Of a stretch of DNA of 64,000 nt, positions 24,720-33,677 are shown in pieces. Source of the stretch: Spirulina sp034932185. GTDB taxonomy: Bacteria > Cyanobacteriota > Cyanobacteriia > Cyanobacteriales > Spirulinaceae. Position numbers and translations under genes: made by a program. The notes under the pieces are model-generated. The model did not search any database, had not been told where the DNA came from, and saw only the letters and a program-made list of their open reading frames with translations. The DNA is taken from assembly GCF_034932185.1 (NCBI RefSeq), contig NZ_JAYGHW010000090.1, forward strand, positions 132,709-196,708. The letters are read 5' to 3'. Numbering within the stretch: the first letter of the stretch is position 1; each line of letters starts with the position of its first letter.

Positions 24720-27343
24720 TGAATGCCTCAACATTACGAAAAGAACTCAAAAATACATTCTCCAATAATTTTCAACTCGATGTTGGAGATGGTGGTTTTG
24801 TTTTGTTAACCATTATTTCAGAAAAGTTTAATGGAAAGAGTAGAGCAGAGCGATTGCAAGAGGTTGAACCCTTAATTCAAAAAGCTGGTTTATCCGCTGG
24901 TATCATTGAATTATACAATCCTGATGAAGCAGTCGAGCAGGGCATAGCACTATCAGATACAAACAATGATATTCCGACATCATGGCAAAAAGCTGTGGAT
25001 ATGTTAGCATCGGGCAAAACTTTTTCTGAAAAAAACAGTCATCGGATCAAGCGTGTCGTATTTTATTCTTATAAAGGGGGAGTTGGCAGAACTACGGCAT
25101 TGATCCAAACTGCTTTTCAACTCATCCGTTCTGGCAAGCGAGTTGTTATTGTTGATATGGATGTTGAAGCACCTGGCTTACATACTTTACTCCCTGCTCA
25201 AAAAGTCACTTCAAAAGTAGGTTTAGTCGATTATTTATGGGAACGTCAAACTTGTTTTTTCAATGAAGATCATCAACCTCAAGTTGAGTTAGGAGGCGAC
25301 AAAGGCATTATCTATAGCGTGACCGATTCACATTCTAAACGTCCTTTGTTTGTTGTACCTGCCGGAAATATTGGGCGGCGATATGTGCAGCGATTATCGC
25401 TGTTGACGACCACACACCTTTTTGATAAAACTGATGATCCATGGTTGCAGTTTGAGCGGGAACTTTGGGAGCAGTTTCAACCTGATATCATGCTGATTGA
25501 CGCACGCACAGGACTTAATGAATGGGGCGGTTTCACGTTGTTAGGGCTGGCAGATGATATTTTTATCGTCTTATATCCTAGTGAACAAAATGCTGAAGGT
25601 GTTCGTTTTATTAAAAACACCTTAAATGAACTGAGTCGTGCTGATGTTAAATTAGTGTTATCTCCTGTTCCTGAAGGTATCATTGGTACTAATTTGGTTG
25701 AAAATATAAAAAAATCTTTAGCATTAACTAATGATCAACAACAAGAATTGATTCAAATTCCTTATCATCCGAATATCGCAGGTGTTACTCAATTTCCAGT
25801 TGAGACTGCTTTGCCTTACTATGCTCCCATTGCTAATTACTTACTAGAAAAAAGTAGTGTTTTAGAAGCTGACGCACTCATTACTACATCTAACCGTTTA
25901 AATTTAGTCAGATCTTTGTCCTTTTCAGAACGTGATGCTGCTAGTATTTTAGACAATGATTTTGATAAAATTTTTCAAAAGACAACTGATTTTGAGCGCT
26001 GCTTAGATGATGCTGTTTGGGTGATTCGAGGGCGAAAAGGGACAGGTAAGTCAACGCTCTACACCTTATTTACTCAGCATCGTCAAAATGCTGAAAAGTA
26101 TGCGCGGGGTCGGCTAGAAAATATAACCCTATTGTCAGGCCATGGCAATAGTGATCAATTTAGACCTACAGGTGATGTTTTTGCTCAAATTCACCAAAAG
26201 CTTGATGAACATCAAAAAGATTGGTTATCGTTATGGCGGGCTTACGCTGTTATTCAGATTTATCGTTCAATTCCTGAATTCATGGAAATCTTAAAGCAGG
26301 CTAAATTTAAAAGTTTGCTGTCTCGATTAAAATACAACTTTTCTCTAGATCAGTACAATATTTGGGAAGCAAAACATACTCATAAGCTGGTTGAATTTGT
26401 CACAGATGAAGCTTTAAATTCCTGTTGTCGAGATGTTTTAAGTTACTATGATCAGTCATTGGGTAAACTTGCACGAAAAATCTGGTTACTTTATGATGAT
26501 TTAGATCAGGATATTCAAGAAAATAGTCCTTGGCAACAAGCAGCCTTGGGTGGGCTGATGCGTCTAATTTATGATCTCAATAATCAAGGGTTATATCATA
26601 TTCGCTTTAAAATATTTTTACGAGAAGATATCTGGAGTAATTTAATTTTTACGAATAAAAGTCACTTTGGTGAAGCCCGTACTTTGTTATTGCAGTGGGG
26701 AAAAATCGATTTTTTACGTTTAGCTTATCGTTTAGCGATTAGCGGGTCTATCGATTTTAAAATGCTTTCTAACCGCGTCTTACCTCTGGCAGATAATGAA
26801 ATTGATGAAGCCCCTGAAGAAGCTTTACGTCAAGCATTAGCACCGTTATGGGGTTTGAAGGTTGAAAAGGGCAAAAATGCTTATGTGTCTCAATGGGTGT
26901 ATTCCCGGTTAACTGATGCCAGTAACAACACTTATCCGCGTTCTTTAAATATTTTACTGAATACAGCCAGAGAGGTAGAATTAGCAGCATCAACCAAAAA
27001 TATAGCTCACAATCGTTTATTAGGTTGGAACTCTTTAACTAAGGGTTTGGAAGCTGCTTCTCAGGAGCGGTGTGATGCGATCAAAAATGAGCATCCAGAA
27101 TTTGAAGCATTTTTTAAGCGCATGAATGAATTAAGTTCTTTATTTAATAGAGAAGAGTTAGAGCCGCTATGTCGAGATATTATTGCTAATCAATCTCATT
27201 GGACTTTTGAAAGCTTCTTAAAAAGATTGCAGCAAATTGGCTTAATCGCTGAAAGAAGGAATAAAAAGCGTTATGGCTATGCTGTCGCTGATTTATATGT
27301 TTATGGGTTTGGGGTTAAGCGCAAACAGGGACAGCGAAAATAG
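24719..27343 (+). CDS. BolA-like / KGGVGR ATPase / second P-loop (Sll1717-like) multidomain protein
   Basis: An 874-residue protein. Residues about 18-75 (FVLLTIISEKFNGKSRAERL) look like a BolA-family domain, although the usual RH-x-x-VY ending reads RLQEVE. Residues about 117-126 hold KGGVGRTT, the variant Walker A of MinD/ParA-like proteins, followed by VVIVDMDVEAPGLHT and DARTGLNEWGG. A second P-loop GRKGTGKSTLY lies at about 436-446, followed by a Walker B-like IWLLYDDLDQD (about 588-600) and FLREDIW, as in Sll1717-type P-loop ATPases. The arrangement suggests a signalling ATPase with a STAND-like module. It is coupled to the HEPN-like gene before it. Low GC and no HIP1 sites point to transfer. 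A defence or abortive-infection role is inferred. Confidence 0.65.
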   Translation: MNASTLRKELKNTFSNNFQLDVGDGGFVLLTIISEKFNGKSRAERLQEVEPLIQKAGLSAGIIELYNPDEAVEQGIALSDTNNDIPTSWQKAVDMLASGKTFSEKNSHRIKRVVFYSYKGGVGRTTALIQTAFQLIRSGKRVVIVDMDVEAPGLHTLLPAQKVTSKVGLVDYLWERQTCFFNEDHQPQVELGGDKGIIYSVTDSHSKRPLFVVPAGNIGRRYVQRLSLLTTTHLFDKTDDPWLQFERELWEQFQPDIMLIDARTGLNEWGGFTLLGLADDIFIVLYPSEQNAEGVRFIKNTLNELSRADVKLVLSPVPEGIIGTNLVENIKKSLALTNDQQQELIQIPYHPNIAGVTQFPVETALPYYAPIANYLLEKSSVLEADALITTSNRLNLVRSLSFSERDAASILDNDFDKIFQKTTDFERCLDDAVWVIRGRKGTGKSTLYTLFTQHRQNAEKYARGRLENITLLSGHGNSDQFRPTGDVFAQIHQKLDEHQKDWLSLWRAYAVIQIYRSIPEFMEILKQAKFKSLLSRLKYNFSLDQYNIWEAKHTHKLVEFVTDEALNSCCRDVLSYYDQSLGKLARKIWLLYDDLDQDIQENSPWQQAALGGLMRLIYDLNNQGLYHIRFKIFLREDIWSNLIFTNKSHFGEARTLLLQWGKIDFLRLAYRLAISGSIDFKMLSNRVLPLADNEIDEAPEEALRQALAPLWGLKVEKGKNAYVSQWVYSRLTDASNNTYPRSLNILLNTAREVELAASTKNIAHNRLLGWNSLTKGLEAASQERCDAIKNEHPEFEAFFKRMNELSSLFNREELEPLCRDIIANQSHWTFESFLKRLQQIGLIAERRNKKRYGYAVADLYVYGFGVKRKQGQRK

Positions 27344-27389
27344 TTATTTTTCATTTTTCAGTAATTGTTATGAAGCAAATATTTGTCCT

Positions 27390-27436
27390 CGTGCCATGGC
27401 TCTGCCGTGGCACGGGCTTACGGCGGCTCTGCCGCC
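27390..27436. terminator. Two hairpins between convergent genes
   Basis: CGTGCCATGGC/GCCGTGGCACG (27390-27414) and GGCGGC/GCCGCC around TCT (27422-27436) lie between the plus-strand ATPase and the minus-strand RND gene. There is no T-run, so a bidirectional terminator role is only likely. A related GTGCCATGGC motif occurs near 51810. Confidence 0.5.
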
Positions 27437-27440
27437 AGGG

Positions 27441-30400
27441 TTAATGATGCTCAAATTTAGAGGCTGGGGGCGCGGCATAGGTGGGAAATAAGCGGGCCTG
27501 TAATGACATCACCACCACATACAAGACGGGAACCATAAACAGCGTTAAAAACGTGGCCACAAACATTCCGCCAAAAACCGCTGTTCCTAAAGATTGACGA
27601 CTACCGGCCCCGGCTCCGGTGGCAATCACGAGGGGGAAAATTCCACAGAGGGTAGAGATGGCGGTCATTAAAATGGGCCGGAGTCGTTCCTGGGAGGCTT
27701 CAATGGTGGCATTGATCAGGGACATCCCTTCAGCCCGTAATTGGTTGGCAAATTCGACGATCAGGATCGAATTTTTACTGGCTAATCCGATCAACATCAC
27801 TAGTCCAACCTGACAGTAAACATCATTAATTAAGCCCCGCGCTGATTGGGCTAATAATGCCCCCAAAATCGCTAAAGGAACAGCGAGCATGATGATAAAA
27901 GGGTCGAAAAAGTTTTCATACTGGGCTGCTAAAACCAAGAAAACAAACACTAACCCCAAGCCAAAGATCCAAGGAGCTTGCCCTCCGGATTCCACTTCTT
28001 CAGCGGATGTGCCAGACCATTCATAACCAAAGCCGGGGGGGAGAATTTGGGCGGCAATTTCGCTCATTTGGGTAATGGCCTCCCCTGAACTTTGCCCCGG
28101 AGCAGCGGAGCCGGTAATTTCAATGGAGCGGTGAAGGTTGAAATGGTTGATGGTTTGCGCTCCGGTGCTGGGCTGAACGTTGACGAGGCTGCCGACGGTA
28201 AATAGGCGGCCCGTTTGCGATCGCACATAAAACCGGTCTAAATCATCGGGATGGGCGCGAAAGTTCTGATCGGCTTGGACATAAACCCGGTAATTCCGTT
28301 GTCCTAGGGTAAAGTCGTTGACATATTGAGAAGCAACGGATGTTTGCAAGGTTTGCAATAGGTCATCAATTGGCACTTGCATTGCCTTCGCTGCACCGCG
28401 ATTGATTTGAATATCTAGCTTGGGGGTACTGGCGGCAAAGGTGGTAAACACCTGTTGGAGGCCGGCGGTTTGGTTGGCTTGGCCAATCATCTGCCAAGCC
28501 GTTTGCATCAAGGTATTCAGGTCGTTCACCCCCCGCCGGTCTTGGAGTTGAAAGGCAAAACCCCCAAAGGTTCCCAAGCCTTGGATCGGGGGCAAATTGA
28601 GGGGCAAAACCCGCGCCTCGGTGATGGCCATGAATTTCGGAAACAGTTGGCCAATAATCGCCTGCACCGATTGCCCTGGCCCTTGCCGTTCTGCCCAGGG
28701 CTTAAGGGGGGCGAAAATAATCCCATTGTTGGCACTGCTGCCGGTGAAGCTAAACCCGGCAACGGCAAAGGTGGCTTCTACTTCGGGAATTTTCAACAAT
28801 TCTGCTTCTACTTTGGAGACTACATCATTGGTGTAGTTGAGCGAAACCCCTTCAGGGGCTTGAATCAAGGTGACAAAATAGCCCTGATCTTCCTCCGGGA
28901 GAAACCCCGAAGGCACAAGGGTAAACATTACCCCCGTTGCGCCCAAGGCGACGATAAACACCCCCACGATCAGGAGCCGGAACCGCATCAGGGTGCGGAG
29001 CGATCGCCCATATTGCTGTTGGGAATTGTCCAGAACCCAGTTCACAACGTTAAAGAAGCCCCGCAGGATCCAGGGGGGGCGCTGGCCGGAGCGTAACAAC
29101 AGGGCAGAAATGGCGGGGGTAAAGGTGAGGGCGAGGAATGTGGAAACGGCGATGGAAAAGGCAATGGTGAGGGCGAATTGACGATAGAGTGCGCCCGTGG
29201 AGCCGGGAAAAAAGGCCACGGGAATAAACACCGCCATTAACACCAAGGAGGTGGCCACTACAGCCCCGGTCAGTTCCCGCATCGAGGCGATCGCCGCCTC
29301 CATCGGTCGCATATTTTGGGTTTGGATCAGCCGAAAAATATTTTCGACAACAATAATGGCATCATCCACCACCATCCCCGTGGCGAGGGTCAAACCAAAG
29401 AGGGTGAGGGTATTGATGGAAAAGTCAAAGGCCCGCACAAAGATAAAGGTGCCGATTAACGAGGTGGGGATCGTCAGGGCTGGGATTAAGGTGGTGCGCC
29501 AATCCTGTAAAAAGACGAAGATGATCAAGACGACGAGGGCAATGGAGACAATCAGCGTATTCACCACCTCGGTCATCGAGGCTTCCACAAAAGCCGTCGT
29601 ATCAAAGCCAATGGCATACTCCAAATCCGGCGGAAACTGCGCCGCCAAGCGGGCCATTTCCGCCTTCACCGCCGCCGCCACCTCTAAGGCATTACTCCCC
29701 GGCAATTGCGAAACCCCTAACCCCGCCGCCGTATTGCCCCGAAAATGGAGCGTTGTGCTGTAGTCCTGGGCCCCCAATTCCACCCGGCCCACCTCATCAA
29801 ACTGCACAAGATTGCCATTCTCAGGATTCGTCGCCAACACCAATTTTTCAAACTCTTCCACCGACGTAAACCGGCTAAAGGCTTCGAGATCGAGTTGATA
29901 CTGCTGTTGGCCATCATTAGGCGGTTGGCCCAAACGCCCCGCCCCCACCTGAACATTTTGCTCCCGCACGGCATTGACCACATCCTGAATCGTCAAGCCC
30001 CGACTGGCTAACCGCTGGGGATCCACCCAAAGGCGCATCGCATAACGGCGTTCCCCAAAAATCTCAATTCCCGCCACCCCCTTAATCCGCTTCAAAGCCT
30101 CCGCAATGTAGAGATCAGCATAGTTGCTCAAAAAGGCTGGATTATAGGTTCCTCCAGGGGAATAGAGGCCCAAAGCCATCAAAAAACCGCTGGATTGTTT
30201 GGTGACACTCACACCAGTACGCTGCACCACATCGGGGAGGCGGGCTTGAACCGTAGAAATGCGGTTTTGGATATCAATGGCGGCTAAATCAATTTTGCGA
30301 TCGCCTTCAAACGTGACATTGATCGTGCTGTTGCCATTGTTACTACTGGAGGAAGAAATATAGCGAATCCCTTCAATGCCGTTAATTTCCTGCTCCAAAA

Positions 30401-30593
30401 TATTCGTCACCGTATTTTCCACCACTTCGGCACTAGCTCCGGTGTAGTTGGCGCTGACTTGCACCTGGGGCGGCGCGATCTGCGGGTATTGGGCAATGGG
30501 TAGCGTCGGAATAATCACCGCACCGAGGAGGACGATAATCACCGCACAAACAATCGCCACTACCGGACGTTTAATGAAGGTTTCGGCGAACAT
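27441..30593 (-). CDS. RND multidrug efflux permease, AcrB/HAE1 family
   Basis: A 1050-residue inner-membrane proton antiporter. The N-terminus MFAETFIKRPVVAIV with YPQIAPPQVQVSANYTGAS is typical of AcrB-like HAE1 pumps. The TM4 proton-relay pair is present in GMVVDDAIIVVENIFR. The C-terminal segment GLASKNSILIVEFANQLR also fits. The start is ATG 30593; the frame continues upstream to 30731 through low-complexity spacer and is not used. It forms an operon with the membrane-fusion protein just upstream (91-bp gap), and a TetR gene is divergent beyond it. An outer-membrane TolC-type partner is not nearby. Substrate is unknown. Confidence 0.95.
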   Translation of the reverse strand: MFAETFIKRPVVAIVCAVIIVLLGAVIIPTLPIAQYPQIAPPQVQVSANYTGASAEVVENTVTNILEQEINGIEGIRYISSSSSNNGNSTINVTFEGDRKIDLAAIDIQNRISTVQARLPDVVQRTGVSVTKQSSGFLMALGLYSPGGTYNPAFLSNYADLYIAEALKRIKGVAGIEIFGERRYAMRLWVDPQRLASRGLTIQDVVNAVREQNVQVGAGRLGQPPNDGQQQYQLDLEAFSRFTSVEEFEKLVLATNPENGNLVQFDEVGRVELGAQDYSTTLHFRGNTAAGLGVSQLPGSNALEVAAAVKAEMARLAAQFPPDLEYAIGFDTTAFVEASMTEVVNTLIVSIALVVLIIFVFLQDWRTTLIPALTIPTSLIGTFIFVRAFDFSINTLTLFGLTLATGMVVDDAIIVVENIFRLIQTQNMRPMEAAIASMRELTGAVVATSLVLMAVFIPVAFFPGSTGALYRQFALTIAFSIAVSTFLALTFTPAISALLLRSGQRPPWILRGFFNVVNWVLDNSQQQYGRSLRTLMRFRLLIVGVFIVALGATGVMFTLVPSGFLPEEDQGYFVTLIQAPEGVSLNYTNDVVSKVEAELLKIPEVEATFAVAGFSFTGSSANNGIIFAPLKPWAERQGPGQSVQAIIGQLFPKFMAITEARVLPLNLPPIQGLGTFGGFAFQLQDRRGVNDLNTLMQTAWQMIGQANQTAGLQQVFTTFAASTPKLDIQINRGAAKAMQVPIDDLLQTLQTSVASQYVNDFTLGQRNYRVYVQADQNFRAHPDDLDRFYVRSQTGRLFTVGSLVNVQPSTGAQTINHFNLHRSIEITGSAAPGQSSGEAITQMSEIAAQILPPGFGYEWSGTSAEEVESGGQAPWIFGLGLVFVFLVLAAQYENFFDPFIIMLAVPLAILGALLAQSARGLINDVYCQVGLVMLIGLASKNSILIVEFANQLRAEGMSLINATIEASQERLRPILMTAISTLCGIFPLVIATGAGAGSRQSLGTAVFGGMFVATFLTLFMVPVLYVVVMSLQARLFPTYAAPPASKFEHH

Positions 30594-30684
30594 AAGAGAA
30601 GTAGGGAGTGGGAAGTACGAAGTGGGGAGTGGGAAGTACGATAAATTTCTGTTTGCCTTTTGCCTTTTGCCTTTTGCCTTAAAT
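30594..30684. repeat. Heptameric repeats in the RND operon spacer
   Basis: On the plus strand the spacer contains GGGAAGTACGAAGTGGGGAG-type repeats and four units of GCCTTTT. Similar short tandem heptads occur at 15360-15440, 32030-32110, 39980-40060 and 53086-53115. Confidence 0.7.
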
Positions 30685-32007
30685 TTAGGGGGCAGTGATC
30701 GAGGCATCGGGCATGGGCATGATCGGCGCACCGTCGGTGAGGTTGAGGATGCCGGAAACGACGATTTCCATGCCGGGTTCTAGACCGGAAATGATGTGGT
30801 AGCGATCGCCCTGTAAGCGTCCTAATGTGACGGGCCTTTGACGGGCAATGCGCTCTGTACCGGGGGGGACTTCATCCTCTGGCCCTGGAGCTTCCGCTAC
30901 AAAGACAAAGGGTTCGCCGGCCATGCGGGTAATGGCGACGGTGGGGACTAAAATGCCGGGATCGGTGCGCCAAATTAGCCGCGCTCGCACAAACTGGCCA
31001 TTGCGCAGGAATTCGCCGCCATTGGCAAAGGTGGCCTTGGCCAGGAGGGTTTGTTGGTTGGGGTTGACGTTGGGGTCAATAAAGCTAATTTGGCCGGTGT
31101 TGAGGATGTTGCCTTCTTCGGTGGTAAGTTCTACAACCTGGCCAATTTGCAACTCTGGCGCTTTTTCAATGGGGATCGAGACCCGCAGGTCGAGGATTTG
31201 GTTTTGGGTGAGGGTCGTGAGGGTATCGGTATCCCGCACCACATCCCCCGGATTAACCTTAATATCCCCCACCACACCGGCAAAGGGGGCGGTAATCACG
31301 GTTTCCGCCAATTCGATGGTGGCGCGGTTGGCGTTGGCTTGGGCGGCGTTGAGGCCGGCTTGGGCCTCCTGGACGGCGGCGCGGGCAGCGATGATTCGCT
31401 GTTCCATTGCTTTTAAATTGGCTTGGGCCACTTGGCGATCGCGCCCCACCTGATCCAACTGTTGGGCCGTAAACACCCCTTCTTTCACCAAAAATTCCAC
31501 CCGTTTATAGTTTTCATTCTCTAACTCCACCTCCGCAATCAGGGCAATGCGATCGGCTTCGAGGGCCGCTAATTGCGATCGCGCATTACTCTCAAAGGCC
31601 CGGGCCGCGTTAATACTGGCAATCACACTGGCTAAATTGGCCTCAGCGCGATCGGGTTTCAATTCCGCAATCGGCGCACCGGCAGCGAGGCGATCGCCCG
31701 CCCGTACAAAAAGCCGCTGCACCCGCCCCGTCACCTCCGGCCGCACCTCCACCACCTGAGCCGCCTCCAAAGAGCCAACAAAATCCGTAGAGTCCACAAT
31801 CGTGTCACGGGTCACAGTTTCCAACTGCACCGGCAACCCCTGGCCTTGGGGTTGACCCATCGCCGTGGGCATCGGTTTACGTCCTGCCCACCATCGCCAG
31901 CCGATGCCCAGGCCCGTGAGCAGGAGAGCAGCAGTAATGAGAGCGACCCAACGGATACCCCGCTGGGGAGGCGGTAGAGGCTGATGGGCCAGATCGGAAT
32001 TGGTCAT
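30685..32007 (-). CDS. RND efflux membrane-fusion (periplasmic adaptor) protein
   Basis: A 440-residue HlyD/AcrA-type adaptor. A membrane anchor lies near residues 22-42 (VALITAALLLTGLGIGWRWW). A lipoyl-like domain (VVEVRPEVTGRVQRLFVRAGDRL) flanks a long coiled-coil hairpin (residues ~110-200). A beta-barrel domain follows (VITAPFAGVVGDIKVNPGDV). It bridges the permease to an outer-membrane channel. The start is ATG 32007; GTG 32016 is possible. It is first in the pump operon and probably controlled by the divergent TetR. Confidence 0.93.
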   Translation of the reverse strand: MTNSDLAHQPLPPPQRGIRWVALITAALLLTGLGIGWRWWAGRKPMPTAMGQPQGQGLPVQLETVTRDTIVDSTDFVGSLEAAQVVEVRPEVTGRVQRLFVRAGDRLAAGAPIAELKPDRAEANLASVIASINAARAFESNARSQLAALEADRIALIAEVELENENYKRVEFLVKEGVFTAQQLDQVGRDRQVAQANLKAMEQRIIAARAAVQEAQAGLNAAQANANRATIELAETVITAPFAGVVGDIKVNPGDVVRDTDTLTTLTQNQILDLRVSIPIEKAPELQIGQVVELTTEEGNILNTGQISFIDPNVNPNQQTLLAKATFANGGEFLRNGQFVRARLIWRTDPGILVPTVAITRMAGEPFVFVAEAPGPEDEVPPGTERIARQRPVTLGRLQGDRYHIISGLEPGMEIVVSGILNLTDGAPIMPMPDASITAP

Positions 32008-32164
32008 AAACAACACCCTAGGGGATGGACAAGTGGGAAATAGGGAGTGAGAAGTAGGAAGTGAGGAGTGAGGTCTAAATTTGCTCTTTCCCCTCTGCTT
32101 TTTCCTCTCTTCTAATCCTTAAAGGGGCGATTCGCGCTGCGGAAAAAACTATGATGTTAATTAC

Positions 32165-32180
32165 GATACCGTACCGTATC
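32165..32180. promoter_or_regulatory. Putative TetR operator
   Basis: GATACCGTACCGTATC is a near-palindrome (only the central positions mismatch). It lies 16 bp before the TetR start and in the shared promoter region with the efflux operon, where a TetR-family dimer would repress both. Confidence 0.6.
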
Positions 32181-32195
32181 TAAACCTCTCCGTCA

Positions 32196-32798
32196 ATGAC
32201 CCCAACCCCCCCCGGCCGCCCCCGTGATCCTGAACTGGATCAGTTTATTTTGCAGGCAACTCTAGATTTATTGGGGGAAGTGGGTTATGCCGGTTTGAGT
32301 ATAGAGGCGATCGCCCAGCGGGCCGGTGTGGGCAAAACGACGATTTACCGCCGTTATCGCCATAAGGAAGAATTAATCGCCGTGGCGATCGAGCATCACC
32401 GCCCGGAGTTGGTGGTTCCTGATACCGGGGCGATCCGCAGCGATTTAGATCTCATGCATCAACATTTTGTCGAAACGGATCTCTCTCCCTTGGGGCGACA
32501 AACCCTCGCGATGATCATTAGTTTGGCCTCTTCGAGTCCCCAATTTGCCGAAATTTATTGGCAAAAATATATGCTACCCCGTCGTCGGGCCGTGTCGGTG
32601 ATTTTCGATCGCGCCAAAGCACGGGGGGAACTGACCCAAGATCTCGATCTGGCGATGATCTGCGATTTAATGACAGGATTACTCTACCGTTTAATTTTGT
32701 TTCAGCCCGAAGATGAAGGCATTGAAGCATATATGCGCCGCGCCTTCGATTTTTTACTCCGGGATGCTTTGGTGGGTGAGGGCAGTACTCGTCACTAA
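32196..32798 (+). CDS. TetR/AcrR family transcriptional repressor
   Basis: A 200-residue DNA-binding regulator. The helix-turn-helix is clear at about residues 30-60 (LSIEAIAQRAGVGKTTIYRR then YRHKEEL). The C-terminal ligand/dimer domain is helical (RQTLAMIISLASSSPQFAEI, YWQKYMLPRRRAV). It is divergent from the RND operon and a likely repressor of it, released by a pump substrate. The start ATG 32196 precedes GRPRDPELD, common at TetR N-termini. Confidence 0.92.
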   Translation: MTPTPPGRPRDPELDQFILQATLDLLGEVGYAGLSIEAIAQRAGVGKTTIYRRYRHKEELIAVAIEHHRPELVVPDTGAIRSDLDLMHQHFVETDLSPLGRQTLAMIISLASSSPQFAEIYWQKYMLPRRRAVSVIFDRAKARGELTQDLDLAMICDLMTGLLYRLILFQPEDEGIEAYMRRAFDFLLRDALVGEGSTRH

Positions 32799-32872
32799 AA
32801 TATACTGAAAAAATGGAATCTCTCAATTTTTGGTAGGATCATCAGCAGTAAGTTTGCTCTAGCGGGAGAAGG

Positions 32873-33460
32873 ATGATGATTGCACAGGTTCAATCGGCTG
32901 GAATGACGGTAGCAGAGTATCTGGCTTGGGAAGCCGAGCAACCCGCAAAGCATGAATATATTCAGGGTGAGGTGTATGCAATGACCGGCGCGACATTACC
33001 CCATAATGATATTGCTGTCAATTTAACGAGCTTACTGCGGCCTTTTTTACGGGACAAAGGTTGCAAAGTCAGAATGTCCGATGCCAAAGTTAAAGTTTCC
33101 GAACAAGGCCCCTATTTTTATCCCGATGTGGTGGTGAGTTGTGATCAGCGCGATCGCCACGCCATTGAAGCAATTTGTTATCCTTGCTTAATTGTTGAGG
33201 TGTTGTCACCCAGTACCGCAGCATTTGATTATTCTAAAAAGTTTCAATTTTATCGCCAAATTTCCACATTAACCGAGTATATTTTAATTGATGCCACGGA
33301 GGTAAAAATTGATCGTTATGCCAAAAATGCAGCGGGCAAGTGGGAGTTAACGGCTTATCCTGAGGAGGGAGCGGATGCCGAGTTAGAACTAAGCAGTATC
33401 AATTTTCGCTGTCCTCTGGGGTTGATTTATGAGGATGTTGAGTTGATGGGTGAGCCTTGA
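32873..33460 (+). CDS. Uma2 family (DUF820) putative endonuclease
   Basis: A 195-residue protein with the cyanobacteria-rich Uma2 layout: MTVAEYLAWEAEQPAKHEYIQGEVYAM (split here: the conserved core is HEYIQGEVY), the YFYPDVVVSCD strand with catalytic Asp, and CLIVEVLSPST containing the E-x-L variant of the PD-(D/E)xK core, then YILIDATEVKID. These genes exist in dozens of copies per cyanobacterial genome and have no proven role. A second ATG one codon downstream is equally possible as the start. Confidence 0.9.
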   Translation: MMIAQVQSAGMTVAEYLAWEAEQPAKHEYIQGEVYAMTGATLPHNDIAVNLTSLLRPFLRDKGCKVRMSDAKVKVSEQGPYFYPDVVVSCDQRDRHAIEAICYPCLIVEVLSPSTAAFDYSKKFQFYRQISTLTEYILIDATEVKIDRYAKNAAGKWELTAYPEEGADAELELSSINFRCPLGLIYEDVELMGEP

Positions 33461-33466
33461 GGAGCG

Positions 33467-33526
33467 GCGATCGCCCCGTGGGCCGGTGTGGGCAAAAAGG
33501 TGATTGCTCACTATCACAGCTGATTC
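33467..33526 (+). pseudogene. Relic of a TetR helix-turn-helix
   Basis: Starting at 33467 the sequence GCGATCGCCCCGTGGGCCGG and the following bases match the HTH part of the TetR gene 1.15 kb upstream (32309 onward). The frame reads AIAPWAGVGKKVIAHYHS then stops, against AIAQRAGVGKTTIYRRY in the intact gene. No start or further domain remains. Confidence 0.55.
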
Positions 33527-33677
33527 GGTGAATTCATATATCACATTTTAGCACTAGTGAGGTATAGTTCTCACCCTAAACTCCCTTCCCCAAGAGGGTG
33601 AGGACAATACATCAGACAGAAGGAGCATTTACCGATATCATAGAGGAGAAAAATTATGGCTCTTGACCGTTAACCCA

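Noticed and set aside
28455..29096. Plus-strand frame of 213 codons opposite the RND gene
   Set aside because: Shadow of the RND permease; no family features.
30594..30731. N-terminal extension of the RND permease
   Set aside because: It encodes low-complexity repeats; the family starts at MFAETFIKRP.
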